Assembly (NCBI GenBank): GCA_949126835.1
Contig: OX421502.1
Coordinates: 32,779,227-32,843,226, forward strand
DNA: 64,000 bases
Direction: 5' to 3'
DNA from: Anisus vortex
Taxonomy: Eukaryota > Mollusca > Gastropoda > Planorbidae
Of this stretch, positions 1-10,371 are shown one piece after another (positions within the stretch are counted from its first letter, which is position 1; each line of letters opens with the position of its first letter). Position numbers and translations under genes: made by a program. The notes under the pieces are model-generated. The model had not been told where the DNA came from and did no database searches. It saw only the letters and a list, made by a program, of their open reading frames with translations.

Positions 1-1
1 G

Positions 2-1102
2 GATATGAACGGGCAGTTGGAGTATTCCCTTTCAGGTCTGGACGTCTACGGCTACACGCCCTTTGCCATCGACCCGATCACTGGGCAAATCAGCACGCAT
101 ATGAATATCGACAGGGAGGCCAACCCCAACTTCACGTTCACAGTGGTGGCCACAGACCAAGGCGAGCCGGCCAACAAAGGCATGGCAGTGGTGGTCGTCC
201 ACGTGGAGGATGTGAACGACAACGCCCCTGTCATCATGAACAAAGAGCTGAGGATCCAGGAGAACCAGGCAGCGAACACCTTGGTGGGTAAAATCATCGC
301 CGCCGACATTGACAGCGGTAAAAACGCAGAGCTCGTGTTTTCGAAAGTTGAGAGCGACGATTCCTCGTCCACGGCCCCGTTTGAGGTCAAGCAGAACGGC
401 AGCGTGTTTTCCATCGTACCCTTGGACAGGGAGCAAAAGTCGGATTACGTCATGACGGTGATGGTCAAGGACAGAGGTTCCCCGCGCTTGTCCAGCATCG
501 CGACCATCGTCGTGACGGTGGACGATGCTAACGATAACTCCCCGGAGATCACCAGCCCGTGTCTAGCGGCGGATGATGATCCTCGGGTGGTCCCAGGCTT
601 ACCTTACCTGATGGACAATGAAACCAACAATTCTGAACAGGGCTTCATCACCGTCGATTGGTACATGCTGAATAAGGAGTCGTTCATTTATCAGGTCACA
701 GCTGTGGACAGGGACAGCGGGCAGAACTCCAGGCTGGTCTACGGGATAGAGAACTCACTAAAGGGTGACAGCTCAGCAGATCTGTTCACCATCGACCAAT
801 CCCTGGGAACGCTCAATTTAAACCGCCAGCTCTCGCTAAACGACAGTCTGGTCCAACTGGTCAACATCAGCGTTTCGGACAGTGGTCACATGAGCCGCAC
901 GTCGTATTGTCTTATCAACGTCACCTTTGACGTAGACTTGTCCTTTATGCTCCAGACTCCTGAGCCTCAGGTAACGGAGATTGCTTCAAGGAACTCCGCC
1001 AGATCGCCAACAGAGCACAGGACATTGCTCTTTGTTCACCTTGCGCTGTTGAACTTTGCATTCGCTGTTAAATATTGGTTCTTTGAGATTAATTCACTAT
1101 AA
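2..1102 (+). CDS. Cadherin/protocadherin-like protein, 3' end (5' truncated by window)
   Basis: This is the C-terminal part of a cell-surface calcium-dependent adhesion protein. The frame is open to the window edge, and a Gly/Asp context precedes the first Met, so that Met at base 5 is internal. Counting from it, residues 1-75 finish one EC repeat and end in DVNDNAP (69-75). Residues 76-180 form a full EC repeat with LDRE (140-143) and DANDNSP (174-180). Residues 181-312 form a degenerate EC repeat that keeps AVDRDSGQNSRLVY but has NRQ for the usual DRE and no DxNDN at its end. Residues 339-360 are strongly hydrophobic and look like a membrane segment, followed by only five residues (EINSL) and a stop. 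A typical protocadherin cytoplasmic tail is absent. A possible splice donor (CAG/GTAACG, after base 970) could instead remove the hydrophobic end and join a longer tail. The family assignment is secure and the C-terminus is not. Confidence 0.85.
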   Translation, partial: DMNGQLEYSLSGLDVYGYTPFAIDPITGQISTHMNIDREANPNFTFTVVATDQGEPANKGMAVVVVHVEDVNDNAPVIMNKELRIQENQAANTLVGKIIAADIDSGKNAELVFSKVESDDSSSTAPFEVKQNGSVFSIVPLDREQKSDYVMTVMVKDRGSPRLSSIATIVVTVDDANDNSPEITSPCLAADDDPRVVPGLPYLMDNETNNSEQGFITVDWYMLNKESFIYQVTAVDRDSGQNSRLVYGIENSLKGDSSADLFTIDQSLGTLNLNRQLSLNDSLVQLVNISVSDSGHMSRTSYCLINVTFDVDLSFMLQTPEPQVTEIASRNSARSPTEHRTLLFVHLALLNFAFAVKYWFFEINSL

Positions 1103-1577
1103 GTAGCTGCTACTCCCACGAACAATTCGCTTTTTTCAAATACTTATATTATTATTTATTTCTTGATGGTTTCTGATTTAACAATTGAAAGCTTTACCTA
1201 TATAACTAAACCAAATTTCTTATTAACGAAAATAGTTGTTTTTTAATCTCATCGGTTTCATTTGTCACATTAAACAAAATGTAAATATATTTTAGAAATT
1301 TATTTTAGAAATATTTGTTTCGCTTTATATTTTATTATTAAAAAAGTATATTTGTAAGGCCTAAATTGTCATAGGCCTACTAACTACTTTAAAGCATAAA
1401 TTACATCTTTAGTTAATTATATTATACACATGTTTTTGGTAATGTATTTTTTTTAATCATTTTTTTTTAATCAAGTTGATCAAAGATTGCAAACGTCAAT
1501 GTGATTTTTTTTAAACAACAACAAATCTTTCCCCACTGTTGTTAATTTTTCATCCGTTTTCAAAGAAACGTTGTGTA
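1103..1577. other. AT-rich 3' flank of the cadherin gene
   Basis: AT-rich sequence with no coding signal, probably 3' UTR and flank. An ATTAAA at about 1269 is a possible polyadenylation signal, but nothing around it is decisive. Confidence 0.4.
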
Positions 1578-1882
1578 ACCAAAGACTAGAAGAAGCTGCT
1601 TTAACATTTCTGTTATTTGATGACTCGAATTAAGTCCTACTTCTTTTCGGAATTCCCGATTCTGTTTTGTATTGTACACTTCCGTTTTATTTAATCGCTA
1701 TAATTTTCTCAAAAAAAAAAAAAACAACTAACATTGAAAATTGTATACAGCGGAAACCTTTAGGCAAACGAAGGAGCGCAGAAGTCATTTCAGACAGCCT
1801 TATTGGCTGCGCACAGAAAAAAAAAAACATAATATGAGCTATAAAAATAAAGCAAGCGGTCCATCTTATTATAGTCTTTGGT
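1578..1882. mobile_element. Non-autonomous inverted-repeat element (family M1), copy 1
   Basis: Ends are ACCAAAGACTA at the left and TAGTCTTTGGT at the right. The inner arms include the family words GAATTCCCGATT and AAGCAAGCGGTCCAT, which recur at 6733, 16656-17058 and about 56130-56416. It encodes no protein. The inverted match may extend a few bases further out on both sides (GTTGTGT), so the exact limits are uncertain. Confidence 0.6.
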
Positions 1883-2409
1883 GTAACACAACAGTTTTGT
1901 TACACAGTGAACTTTTTGTTTTCGAATGTTGATATGTGAAATGGTGCTTTAAAAAACAAGTTACTAGTTTATACGTTAACGGCAAAATAGCAGGTGCGAT
2001 GCCAGACTATTTTTACATGGTGGGATGAACGTTCGCTTGACAAAATTAAATATTAATCACATTTTTCGCGAATTTTGTACATATTAAAAAAAAAAAACTG
2101 TTTCAAACAAGTTATCAGCCCCCCCCCCGCCCCTACATTTCCCCTTTAGTGGCTTCTTCCCTGTAAAATCGTGTCAATATATTTATTACAAAAATCACTC
2201 GTGCTCGTGCTCGTGGTAGTCCGCAAGACGGAGGAGCAGAGGGTGGCAAGGAATTTATTTTTTTGTTAAATTCACTTTGAAAACCTTTTGCTGTATCTTG
2301 TTGTATAGAAAACCAGCGCCTTGCCCATAGGAACAACTTCATGCCTTGTTGTGTGAGAAACGGTAGCCTATTTTTATCTTTATATGCCCTAATCTGGTCC
2401 GCAGTTTGG
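1883..2409. other. No gene seen; low complexity
   Basis: AT-rich DNA with short A and C homopolymers. The open frame at 2133-2342 on the - strand has no recognisable protein features. Confidence 0.4.
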
Positions 2410-2580
2410 CAATAATAATAATTTATATAGCGCTTCTGTCCATGCTATTAAATTTAGCATGCTCAGTGCGCTCTTGGAATAAATTGCAGTGGCAGTTGTA
2501 TTGGTATGTAAGGCACACAGCCAATAGCCAAGGAGAAAGGTCTTTAAGCTCTTTTTAAAAGACTCTTTTGTCTCAGATTC
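2410..2580 (+). repeat. Dispersed repeat containing TTTATATAGCGCTT
   Basis: This block (AATTTATATAGCGCTTCTG, then AGCATGCTCAGTGCGCTCTTGG) is matched in reverse orientation at about 50036-50160. That copy has AGAGCGCACCGAGCATGCT and the same flanking words around ACCTTTCTC. A mobile origin is inferred. No termini could be defined. Confidence 0.45.
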
Positions 2581-2627
2581 TTTCAGTGTCTGAGGTCAAG
2601 CTGACCAACGGATGACACATCCTGATA

Positions 2628-3206
2628 TAGAGCGATTGCAATCACATGACAAAAAGCGCGTGCTCTTTGTTTACTTTGTCTAGTGGTGATAAATGGCAGC
2701 CGTATTACTATAGCCGTTAAGAAGGTTTTATTTTTAAATGTGATCATTTTATAATTTAACGCAAAACATATATAAAACACCGTCAAGCGATGTAAATTAA
2801 CATTCAAAGCTCAAATTTAAACCATTAAAAATCAATGGAAAAGGTTCCGTAAGTGCCGAATATTTAATTGAAGATGTCGATTGTCAAAAGTTAGCCTATT
2901 ACTATTATTACTTACTATCTAAAAGTTTGTAAAAGTAAGACATATAGCAAAATGTAGGCCTACAATGTTTCAAAAGAGCTATTGAAAAACTATAAAAGCC
3001 TAAAATCTTGTTTATTTCGTGGACGGACTACTAAGGACTAGTATCACAGTTAAATATCAAGATTTATGGAAACTAATTCCTTATATTTTGGGTTTAAAAT
3101 ATGCAATGTATATTCCCCATTAATGCTATTATCACCAAGATGGCCGCTAATATTTACACAATTACGTCACTAAAAAACCTAAGCCACGCCTATTGCAATC
3201 GCTCTA
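2628..3206. mobile_element. Non-autonomous TA-flanked DNA transposon, copy 1
   Basis: A 579-bp element with terminal inverted repeats of about 15 bp (TAGAGCGATTGCAAT at the left and its complement at the right), flanked on each side by TA. That suggests a Tc1/mariner-type target duplication. A second, diverged copy lies in inverted orientation at about 41665-42217 and shares long internal stretches such as the TTCGTGGACGGACTAC region. It has no transposase ORF. Confidence 0.65.
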
Positions 3207-3208
3207 TA

Positions 3209-4147
3209 GATAATAGATTTGACTAGGTCTGCAGGGATCTTGAACATCATTATGTACTGCTTGCGCTGTGTATTATAACTGTTTCGATACTAAAACGAGT
3301 CATGATGCATGTCTAAACAGTTCATTTTGTCATTTATAAAATATTTCAACCGGTTCCCGTTACGTAAAAAAAACAAAAAACAACTAACCTTAATCTATTA
3401 AATATTTCTTTTCTTTTTCATTTCGCCTATTAATTTATTCAATACATTTCTAAGTGCATCCAAATTTTAAAAAAAATATTTTTTTTTTAGTTTTAAAATG
3501 TGTCTTTCTATTTGCTTTATTAATTATTAATCCATTACGTTTAACATATAACAATCAATTGTTCAGTATGAGATCACACATTGTTATTTCATTGTTTTGT
3601 TAATATTTTGTTTTGCATCTGATGTTAAAATAATATCGTTTATAGCTTTATCACAAACTGATTGCCTTTTTTAAAAACTGTATTTTTAATATATTCTTTC
3701 TGATGTTTGTGTGTGTGTGTGTGTGTATGCGTGAATAAATAAGCACATTAATAATGTATACCTATTTTGTTTACATGTGGGCCTGTTACATGTTTGTTAT
3801 ATGTTTGTTATATGTTTGATATATTTTCTTGTAGGCCTACTTGTTTTTTTTTTTTTAAAGCCTGTTTTTCTACATTGTTGCATCCTGTTCATTGTACTTC
3901 GCTTTGCATTAGTTCAGATGATCAATCATAATAAACATTTAGTGTATCATCACAAACATATATTTTGTGTCATTGTTCACTGTAATGTTGTACGTGTTTA
4001 CTAAAGTGATGATTCTCTTAAAAAATGTGCCATACGTAAGATCCAGGTGGCCCAATAGTCGGCCCAGGCCACAGGCCCTAAAAAAAGGATAGAGGGGGGG
4101 GGGGGGTCCCAAAACGTAAGCCAACTTAAACTGATGTTTAAAAAAAA
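3209..4147. other. AT-rich intergenic DNA with a (GT)n microsatellite
   Basis: No coding signal. A GT dinucleotide run lies at about 3709-3726. The ORFs at 3777-4004 (+) and 3939-4228 (-) are low-complexity or overlap the SINE edge and have no family features. Confidence 0.4.
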
Positions 4148-4556
4148 AAGTAAAGCAGCACGTCGGACCAAATTGATCCCTAGGGTCGGTGAGTCGGTGA
4201 AGCAGCGTTCACTAGTTTCTGTGGCCAATGCAAACTATGGGATTGTGTGGCCGCGGCAAACTATGGGATTGTGTGGCCAAGGCAAACTATTGGATTGTGT
4301 GGCCAAGGCAAACTATGGGTTTGTTTGGCCAAGGCAAACTATGGGATTGCGTGGCCAAGGCAAACTATGGGATTGCGTGGCCAAGGCAAACTATGGGATT
4401 GTGTGGCCGCGGCAAACTATGGGATTGTGTGGCCGCGGCAAACTATGGGATTGTGTGGCCAATGCAAACTATGGGATTGTGTGGCCGAGGCAAACTATGG
4501 GATTGTGTGGCCAAGGCAAACTATGGGATTGTGTGGCCAGAACGTATACACAAGCT
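4148..4556 (-). mobile_element. tRNA-derived SINE (family S1), - strand, interrupted by its own minisatellite
   Basis: The start (CGTCGGACCAAATTGATCC, then GGTGAAGCAGCGTTCAC, then TTTCTGTGGCC) matches the SINE copies at 19636-19880 and 30307-30445. The tail after 4541 is the SINE continuation. The middle is a 12-unit, 26-bp array described separately. The tRNA-like head of this copy is missing. Confidence 0.65.
4230..4541 (+). repeat. 26-bp minisatellite, 12 units, inside a SINE
   Basis: Twelve units of 26 bp, starting GCAAACTATGGGATTGTGTG with variants at the last three or four bases of each unit (GCG, AAG, AAT, GAG). In unexpanded SINE copies the same segment occurs once, between two TGTGGCC words. 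The unit is stop-free and 26 is not a multiple of 3, so all three forward frames read through. This gives spurious ORFs. Confidence 0.9.
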
Positions 4557-5659
4557 CCATTAATGGATAATCTCGGGGTAGAAAAAGATTGTTTGCCTAG
4601 CTCTGTGAAAAATATTCCTTACAGACTAATTTAGTTCACAAGGTCTAGTAGTGTATGTATAATCTGTTTTTGTGAATAGAATAAACAAGAAGATTGTGAG
4701 GCCAGCAACATGTTAGGCTTCCATCACAGATAGGTAGACTCAGAAACCTTCAAAATCGTTAAGTACGTAGGTCCTTTGTGTATCATCGTAAGCCTACTCA
4801 ATAATTCACTTATGTTTATTGCAAAGGGATTGGGTGTCCATTAAAGGCGTCACGCACCTATGGGAGGGGAGAATCAAAGATTTCTTACAATATGTGAAGA
4901 GGAAGGAAACTATAACGTTAAAAAAACAGTGCCCCCTTAAATGAATTAATGTATAATAATTCATGAATTAATAAGTCTTACTTAATGTACTACAATAATT
5001 ATATTGTTCATGGTAAAATTTCGACAATGACAATAAAAGTCAATTGAAACCTGCTAATTTTTACGTTAGAAATAGTTTTTTTTGTTGTGTGTGAGTGGGG
5101 GGGGGGAGGGTATGCAGCATTTTGTGACGTACTATCGGAAGGGGATCTGACTTTTGCATTTCGGGGGGAAGGTAAATTGACCAAAATCGCGTGACGTCCT
5201 TTATGGACGACCCCATCATTACATCATTGCACGCACGGTATCGGATTCAGATTAATATATATAGCGATATCTAGGATCTAAATAAAACATATCCTATTGG
5301 AATCTATGTTAGTTCTCCAAGAACCCCGGGACAGGTTGATCGGAAAGACTGCTCTAAACACTGTACACTAAACAAAATGACAATCTTGTTTCTTAAAACT
5401 TCAATGTAACAACAGAAGCAAAAACGTTATCAATTACTTTAAATTCTAGGACTTAAATAGCTACTGAATTCAGTTTAAATTGAATGGAGGCTTATTCTCT
5501 TGGCGTAGTGATTATGATTTTCTTCTCGACACCACCCTTGCAAACTCTCTAACCACAAAGCTTTAACCCAGTTATGTCCCATGTTAAATAAAAGATAAAA
5601 CTATTGCAGGCTCAGAAGGTTGAAAAAAGTTTTCGTTGTTAAAGATATGAGCTAACAGA
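4557..5659. other. Intergenic, nothing recognised
   Basis: AT-rich DNA without coding features on either strand. Only short homopolymer and G-rich runs are seen, for example at 5096-5110. Confidence 0.4.
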
Positions 5660-5669
5660 GAACAATGAA

Positions 5670-5960
5670 GGTTGCGGCTGTTCGGACCCGGGTCATTTTA
5701 GCATTAAATGGCTATTCGAACGCAGCTTCAGTCGGAATCCCTTAGAACTCATAAAAAACATTAAAAAATAAAATATATATTTGTCTTACAATATTTTATA
5801 AGAAATAGCACAGAAAACACCAAATCTATCCCTATTCTATATCACCTAACCGATACTAACTAGGGCCTATTACAAAAATACTACAAAGCCATCCCTAACC
5901 TATATAAACTAACCGATACTAAAGATCCTGCTAAGTCTATCGGGTCCGAATAACCACTTC
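5670..5960. mobile_element. Short Mutator-like non-autonomous element with 10-bp TSD
   Basis: An exact 10-bp duplication GAACAATGAA (5660-5669 and 5961-5970) flanks a 291-bp element. Its ends share TTCGGACCCG in inverted orientation, followed by ACTTAGC or TTTAGC. A 9-11 bp target duplication is typical of Mutator-like elements. There is no ORF. Confidence 0.6.
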
Positions 5961-5970
5961 GAACAATGAA

Positions 5971-6732
5971 TAGCACAATAACAGATACACGTTTGTCTGT
6001 TTTTGTCCTTTTCAAATTAACTTTTAGTCTTAATGGTATTTTCGCATTTCTCTAGTCAGTTGTTTACGCTTTATTTACTTTTAAATTACATCTGATTATG
6101 TTTTCAAGGTTGTAAGGAGTCACTTGTGTACCTATTTTTTTAACCCCCCCCCCCCCAAAAAAAAAAAAAATGAGTGGAACTGAAAGGTTGGTGTGTGATG
6201 TCTCCAATGCTTATCTTATTGGTTACTGATAAAAACATTTCTAGGTTCGCTCTCATAGTGGTCGATTAGGAACATCTATCCTACATACATACATAGCTAC
6301 ATACTCCTTTTGAGATTTACATTAGTGTATGATATGATATATATAATAGAAACGTTTAAAATTGCACAAAACGTAATATTATCCAGACGATATATCAAAA
6401 AGTTAAACAGTGTCCATAAAATGACTGAAACAAAATTCGTCCATTTCAAGAAATTTGGAGAAAAGAATATGGAATTATCCAACAAAAGGATCGCGCTATA
6501 TGTTCTTTCTGTTATGAAAGTGTTGTATGTCGTACGTCCAGTGTACAAAGACATTTTGACACCAAACATAAATCGAAATTTAAAACCCTTGAAGAAAAAA
6601 GTCAAACCATCAAAAGTTCTCTTACGGGAGTCAAAAAATCAAACGGATATTTTAAGTTTATCTGTTGGAATAAAGAATAAGGCTGCGGAATGAAGTTACA
6701 AAAATGCTTAGTACGTGGCGTTAAAAGGTAGA
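5971..6732. other. No supported gene
   Basis: A 127-codon + frame at 6310-6693 is lysine-rich and has no recognisable domain. The opposite strand is also open at 6297-6605, so I treat both as chance. Confidence 0.4.
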
Positions 6733-6820
6733 ACCATAGACTATAATACACATGGACCGCTGGCTTTAGTTTTTTCTGCACTTATCTTCTTGTTTTGTTA
6801 TTCCCGATTCTAAATAAAGT
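6733..6820. mobile_element. Partial copy of element family M1
   Basis: ACCATAGACTATAATACACA followed by GGACCGCTGGCTTTAG and ATTCCCGATTC match one arm of the family at 16656-17058. The other arm is not found nearby, so the copy is truncated. Confidence 0.5.
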
Positions 6821-7539
6821 TGATGATTCAATCAAACAAATCATGTGAAAAAAAAAACGAACAAAAAAACAACAACAACAAAAATTGGCACATTTTTTTT
6901 TACACAAAATTTGTGACGCCAAAAAAATGAACATTGACGTCACTGTTGTCAACAACAAGAAAGAGTGGAAGGAAGTCGACACATAACCACCAAGATAATA
7001 GAAGTAAAAATGTCAATAATAATGCAGGCGATGCTATATATTCTATTACCTTTATTAGTGTTGTTGGTCGCTCTCTTAATTAAAAAAAGGTAAAAAAAAT
7101 CATTTTAAATTCATTTTTAAAAAAGTTAATTTTAAACTTTTGCACACATGACATTATGTAGTGTCATTATTTAAAGTAAGCCATCACTCAGACTCAGATT
7201 TCAACCTCGACGGCCAGTTCTAGTCTTTTAGAAATATACAAAGGCTTAATATTATTTATGAGGAATCCGTTTTTAACATCAAAAGTGAGTAGGCGATAAT
7301 TAATAAATTAATACTCAAAGTGTTAGTTGCGTTAAATTAAATTTAGCTTTGTTTATAAAATAAATTGGCCAAGAGTTGCGTTCTTAGTTATTTTAACAAA
7401 AAAACTTTTCGTAGATTCATAAAAATATAAAACGAAAATTATTTTGCATCAAACAATACGTTTGAGGTTATAAATAGGTATTTCTTCATGCTAGACATTC
7501 ACAATCCATCGTTTTCTTTTGGCAGCATCTTTTGGAAAT
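6821..7539. other. Intergenic, nothing recognised
   Basis: AT-rich DNA with A-rich runs. No coding or RNA signal. Confidence 0.4.
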
Positions 7540-7549
7540 GAAAAAACAT

Positions 7550-8690
7550 TAATAGTGGAGAACACGGACCCCACGAGATATTTTCGTGTGTCATATATCA
7601 AATTAAAGGTCTACTTGCCCTGATTACAAAACAGTTGGTTTCATTTAACGATTGCATTTCTGTATTTTTTTATTTAATTTAGAAATTTTGTTAATTTTGT
7701 GTGTTTTGTGAAATTTTTTCTTGTAAATAAAACTTTGTTACGTCCCCTTGTGTTTTTGTTAATATCCCATGATGCTATACTTATCCCATGATGCTATGCT
7801 GTGCACGAGGTCCTAAAAAAAGTGAACCGCCATTTTGTGGCCAAAAAAATATTTTACGCTTTTTTTTTTTAATTCTTTTTTTGGCCATACCTTAGGTTTA
7901 GTAGGTTCAGTAGGAGTCAGTAGGGGTCAGTAGGGGTCAGTAGGGGTCAGTAGGGGTCAGTAGGGGTCAGTAGGGGTCAGTAGGGGTTAGGGATCGGGGT
8001 TAGGGGTCAGGGTTAGGGTTAGGGGTCAGTAGGGGTCAGTAGTGGTTAGGGATCAGGGTTAGGGTTAGGGGTCTCTAGATATAAGGTTTAGGGATCAGTA
8101 GGGTCAGGGTTAGTTTCTAGGTTAAGGATGGATATGTAGTATTTTGAATTTAAAAAAAAAAAATATTTTGGCTTTTTTTTTGGATTTTGGCTTTTTTTTG
8201 GCCAACATGGCATATTGCACGTCACATCGCAAATGCGATATTGTATCCCATAATGCATCATCGAAGGCGACAAGAAAAGGCGACATGTCTGTAATGATGT
8301 AGACGATTTTTTGTTTTATTTCCTATTAAAAAGGTATGAAAGTAATCTTTTAATGCTTTTTTAGGTTTTTAAATACATTTTTATATCGGTTCTAAAGAAA
8401 TTTTACTGAAAATTTAAACTGCTGGAGCTATTTTAGGTTCGATTAAAAGTGATAGTATTAAAACTCTAGTGACGTCACATTACTAAAAAAAAAAATGGCG
8501 GGTGTCGTTTTAATATTTCATATAAAATCTTCGTATTTTTTTCGTAAATTTTTTTTTTTCAAAAAATTTATTGTGAAAAGTATCTTCCGTTGTTCATTAG
8601 ACACCAAGCAATAGCTCCAGGCAAAAATTTTCAGTAAAATTTCTTTAGAACACTTAGTTCTGCGTGGGGCCGCTGTTCTCCACTATTACC
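7550..8690. mobile_element. Mutator-like non-autonomous element with 10-bp TSD and an internal tandem array
   Basis: A perfect 10-bp duplication GAAAAAACAT lies at 7540-7549 and 8691-8700. The inverted ends share TAATAGTGGAGAACA and CCCCACG over roughly 28 bp. Inside are a GGGTCAGTAG array (about 7891-8112) bracketed by inverted GGCCAAAAAAA blocks, and a further inverted pair at 8391-8433 and 8608-8651 (CTAAAGAAATTTTACTGAAA). No transposase is present. The family is inferred from the length of the target duplication. Confidence 0.65.
7891..8112 (+). repeat. 10-bp GGGTCAGTAG array mixed with TTAGGG-like words
   Basis: Six or more consecutive units of GTAGGGGTCA pass into degenerate GGGGTTAGGG / GGTCAGGGTTAGGG stretches. 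The TTAGGG words resemble the common metazoan telomere repeat but are interspersed with other bases and embedded in a transposon. Confidence 0.8.
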
Positions 8691-8817
8691 GAAAAAACAT
8701 TTAATCTCCTACATCTTTTGGTACAACCAGCAACGTAGCACACAGACATGCTTTTTTAATTAAATGATCGAATAAGACCGGAAATGTTATTCTTGTCGAC
8801 CTTTTATGCATGCATAA

Positions 8818-9200
8818 TCAATGATAATCGTTAAGACTTGTCAATGCCACTCGGGAAGAAAAAGTATTTATATGCATTTGTTCTCGTATAAGGGACAAGG
8901 AAAGTGTTTTTGTCTTTATGTTTATCTGAACATTGCAACAGCTTGTTATTAGCTGTATTTCTAAATTAGAGTTTAATGCCTTATGTATTATTACTACTTT
9001 ACTCATTGCCTTTCTGTCCTCTAGTGTTTCTAGGTTTGGTGATTTGACTAATGGTGTCACTCTTGTTAGTTGGGCATATTCACTAGTTATGAACCTCTCA
9101 GCTATTTTTGTTTAATTTGTTATAATTTTGTAATGTTTCCTTTACCATACTCCTGTACTCAATCACAAGAGATATTAGAATAACTACAAATTTACCAAAT
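8818..9200 (-). mobile_element. Non-LTR retrotransposon 3' fragment (LINE family L1-like tail), - strand
   Basis: The - strand encodes a piece with the family words NLETLEDRKAMSKVVIIHKA (8818-9060) and the nucleotide words CATTCTTCCCGAGTGGC-like. The same C-terminal reverse-transcriptase tail recurs at 16045-17240, 17945-18230, 22440-22560, 29180-29355, 34405-34785 and 53690-54120. It is 5' truncated and broken. Confidence 0.6.
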
Positions 9201-9299
9201 TGTATATACGTTTTTGCCCCCCTCCTGTCTCAAAATCATACATTTAGCAATTCATCTCATCAGTAATGTCATTTTAATAAACTTTTCATTCGTATCATC

Positions 9300-9775
9300 A
9301 TCCGTGGCTCAACAGTCCATGGAGGGCTCTGGACTGCCTCACCACCTTCTTCCACCCCGACCTATCTGTTTTCTTTCTCCGGGCCAGCACCCCGATCTGT
9401 CGCAGATCCATCTCGACATCGTCCAACCATCTCAGCGTAGGTTTGCCTCTAGGTCGTTTTTCTATGGGGTTCCGTGTGTAGCGTTTACTCCTCTGTTGTT
9501 CGGCATTCTTTCCAGGTGGCCTGCCCAGCGTAGTCTGCTTTTCTTTATCTCAGCCACTATTGTAGGATCTTCATATAATTCATATATCTCTCTTTTGGTG
9601 CGCATCCTCCATCCATCATCATCTTTTGTAGGTCCAAACATTTTTCTAAGGACTTTTCTTTCCATGGTATTTAATATATTTTCTGCACTTTTCGTAACTG
9701 TCCAGGTCTCACTGCCATAAGTCATCACTGGCCTTATTATTGTTTTGTAGATGCTTATTTTTTTATCTTGGGATG
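9300..9775 (-). pseudogene. LINE reverse-transcriptase C-terminal remnant
   Basis: Reading the - strand from about 9775, the frame shows IRPVMTYGSETWT, then RLRWAGHLERMP (within 9462-9728). After a frameshift near 9462 it continues with RPRGKPTLRWLDDVEMDL. These are hallmarks of the C-terminal tail of endonuclease-encoding LINE polyproteins. The catalytic reverse-transcriptase core is absent. The overlapping 168-codon + frame at 9214-9720 is a shadow of this remnant. Confidence 0.8.
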
Positions 9776-9900
9776 TTTTTATTTAATAAACTTATAACAA
9801 AAAAAACAATCACTTTGTTCTGAAACTGTAGACATGTTCCAATCCACCAATAAAAAAAAAATCATATTCTTACCTTATTAATACAAAAGAGGACACAAAA

Positions 9901-10371
9901 ATGGCCATGGGCTATGTCGAAACAAACCATAGATCTATTTTAAAGGCATGTTGTAGGGCTTACATTCAGGGCAAGGTTTTCATCTGGGTGCAAAAAGTTT
10001 GCGCGCCTGTCAGTGTCCTTATTAATAAGGTCCCTAAATTGGTTGTAAGTCCACCGACAGCCCAAGTAGACGTCAACAATAAGCGCACGATAGATCTAAT
10101 GCCTTACAAATTTAGGGGATACAATGGCGCATGTGCGAAAGCTATAAATAGACTAGCTATGGCATTATGGGAGCCTATTCTAAATAAAATAAATGATTCA
10201 TGGGACAGCTGGACCAAAACATCACTGTTAAATCTATGGGGACGTGACCAGTATTTGTGTCATTCCAAAACTAAAAAAATAATATGTCAAAGAAATTTTA
10301 AAAAAATTTATAGTAAAAACGTACTTTTGACTTTACCTCAAGAATTACCTACCCTAATATTTTTTATTTAG
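9901..10371 (+). CDS. Hypothetical ORF, 156 codons, unrecognised
   Basis: A stop-free ATG frame of 156 codons in AT-rich DNA, longer than chance usually gives. It is rich in Lys, Leu and Asn and has no signal peptide, membrane segment or domain that I recognise. The stop codon sits in ATTTAG, which is also a good 3' splice acceptor (TATTTTTTATTTAG) leading into the acidic open stretch at 10372. It may be a decayed transposon ORF or unrelated. I give no function. Confidence 0.25.
   Translation: MAMGYVETNHRSILKACCRAYIQGKVFIWVQKVCAPVSVLINKVPKLVVSPPTAQVDVNNKRTIDLMPYKFRGYNGACAKAINRLAMALWEPILNKINDSWDSWTKTSLLNLWGRDQYLCHSKTKKIICQRNFKKIYSKNVLLTLPQELPTLIFFI

Noticed and set aside
4134..4634. 166-codon ORF with a repeated W/G-rich unit, plus two overlapping frames
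   Set aside because: All three frames are open only because the 26-bp unit lacks stops. The sequence is an expanded SINE segment.
6310..6693. 127-codon + ORF
   Set aside because: No domain, no repeat family, and the opposite strand is equally open.
7980..8080. Interstitial telomere (TTAGGG)n
   Set aside because: TTAGGG words are interspersed with GGTCAG units and lie inside a transposon. No uninterrupted telomere run is present.
9214..9720. 168-codon + ORF
   Set aside because: Antisense shadow of the LINE C-terminal remnant, whose conserved words are on the - strand.
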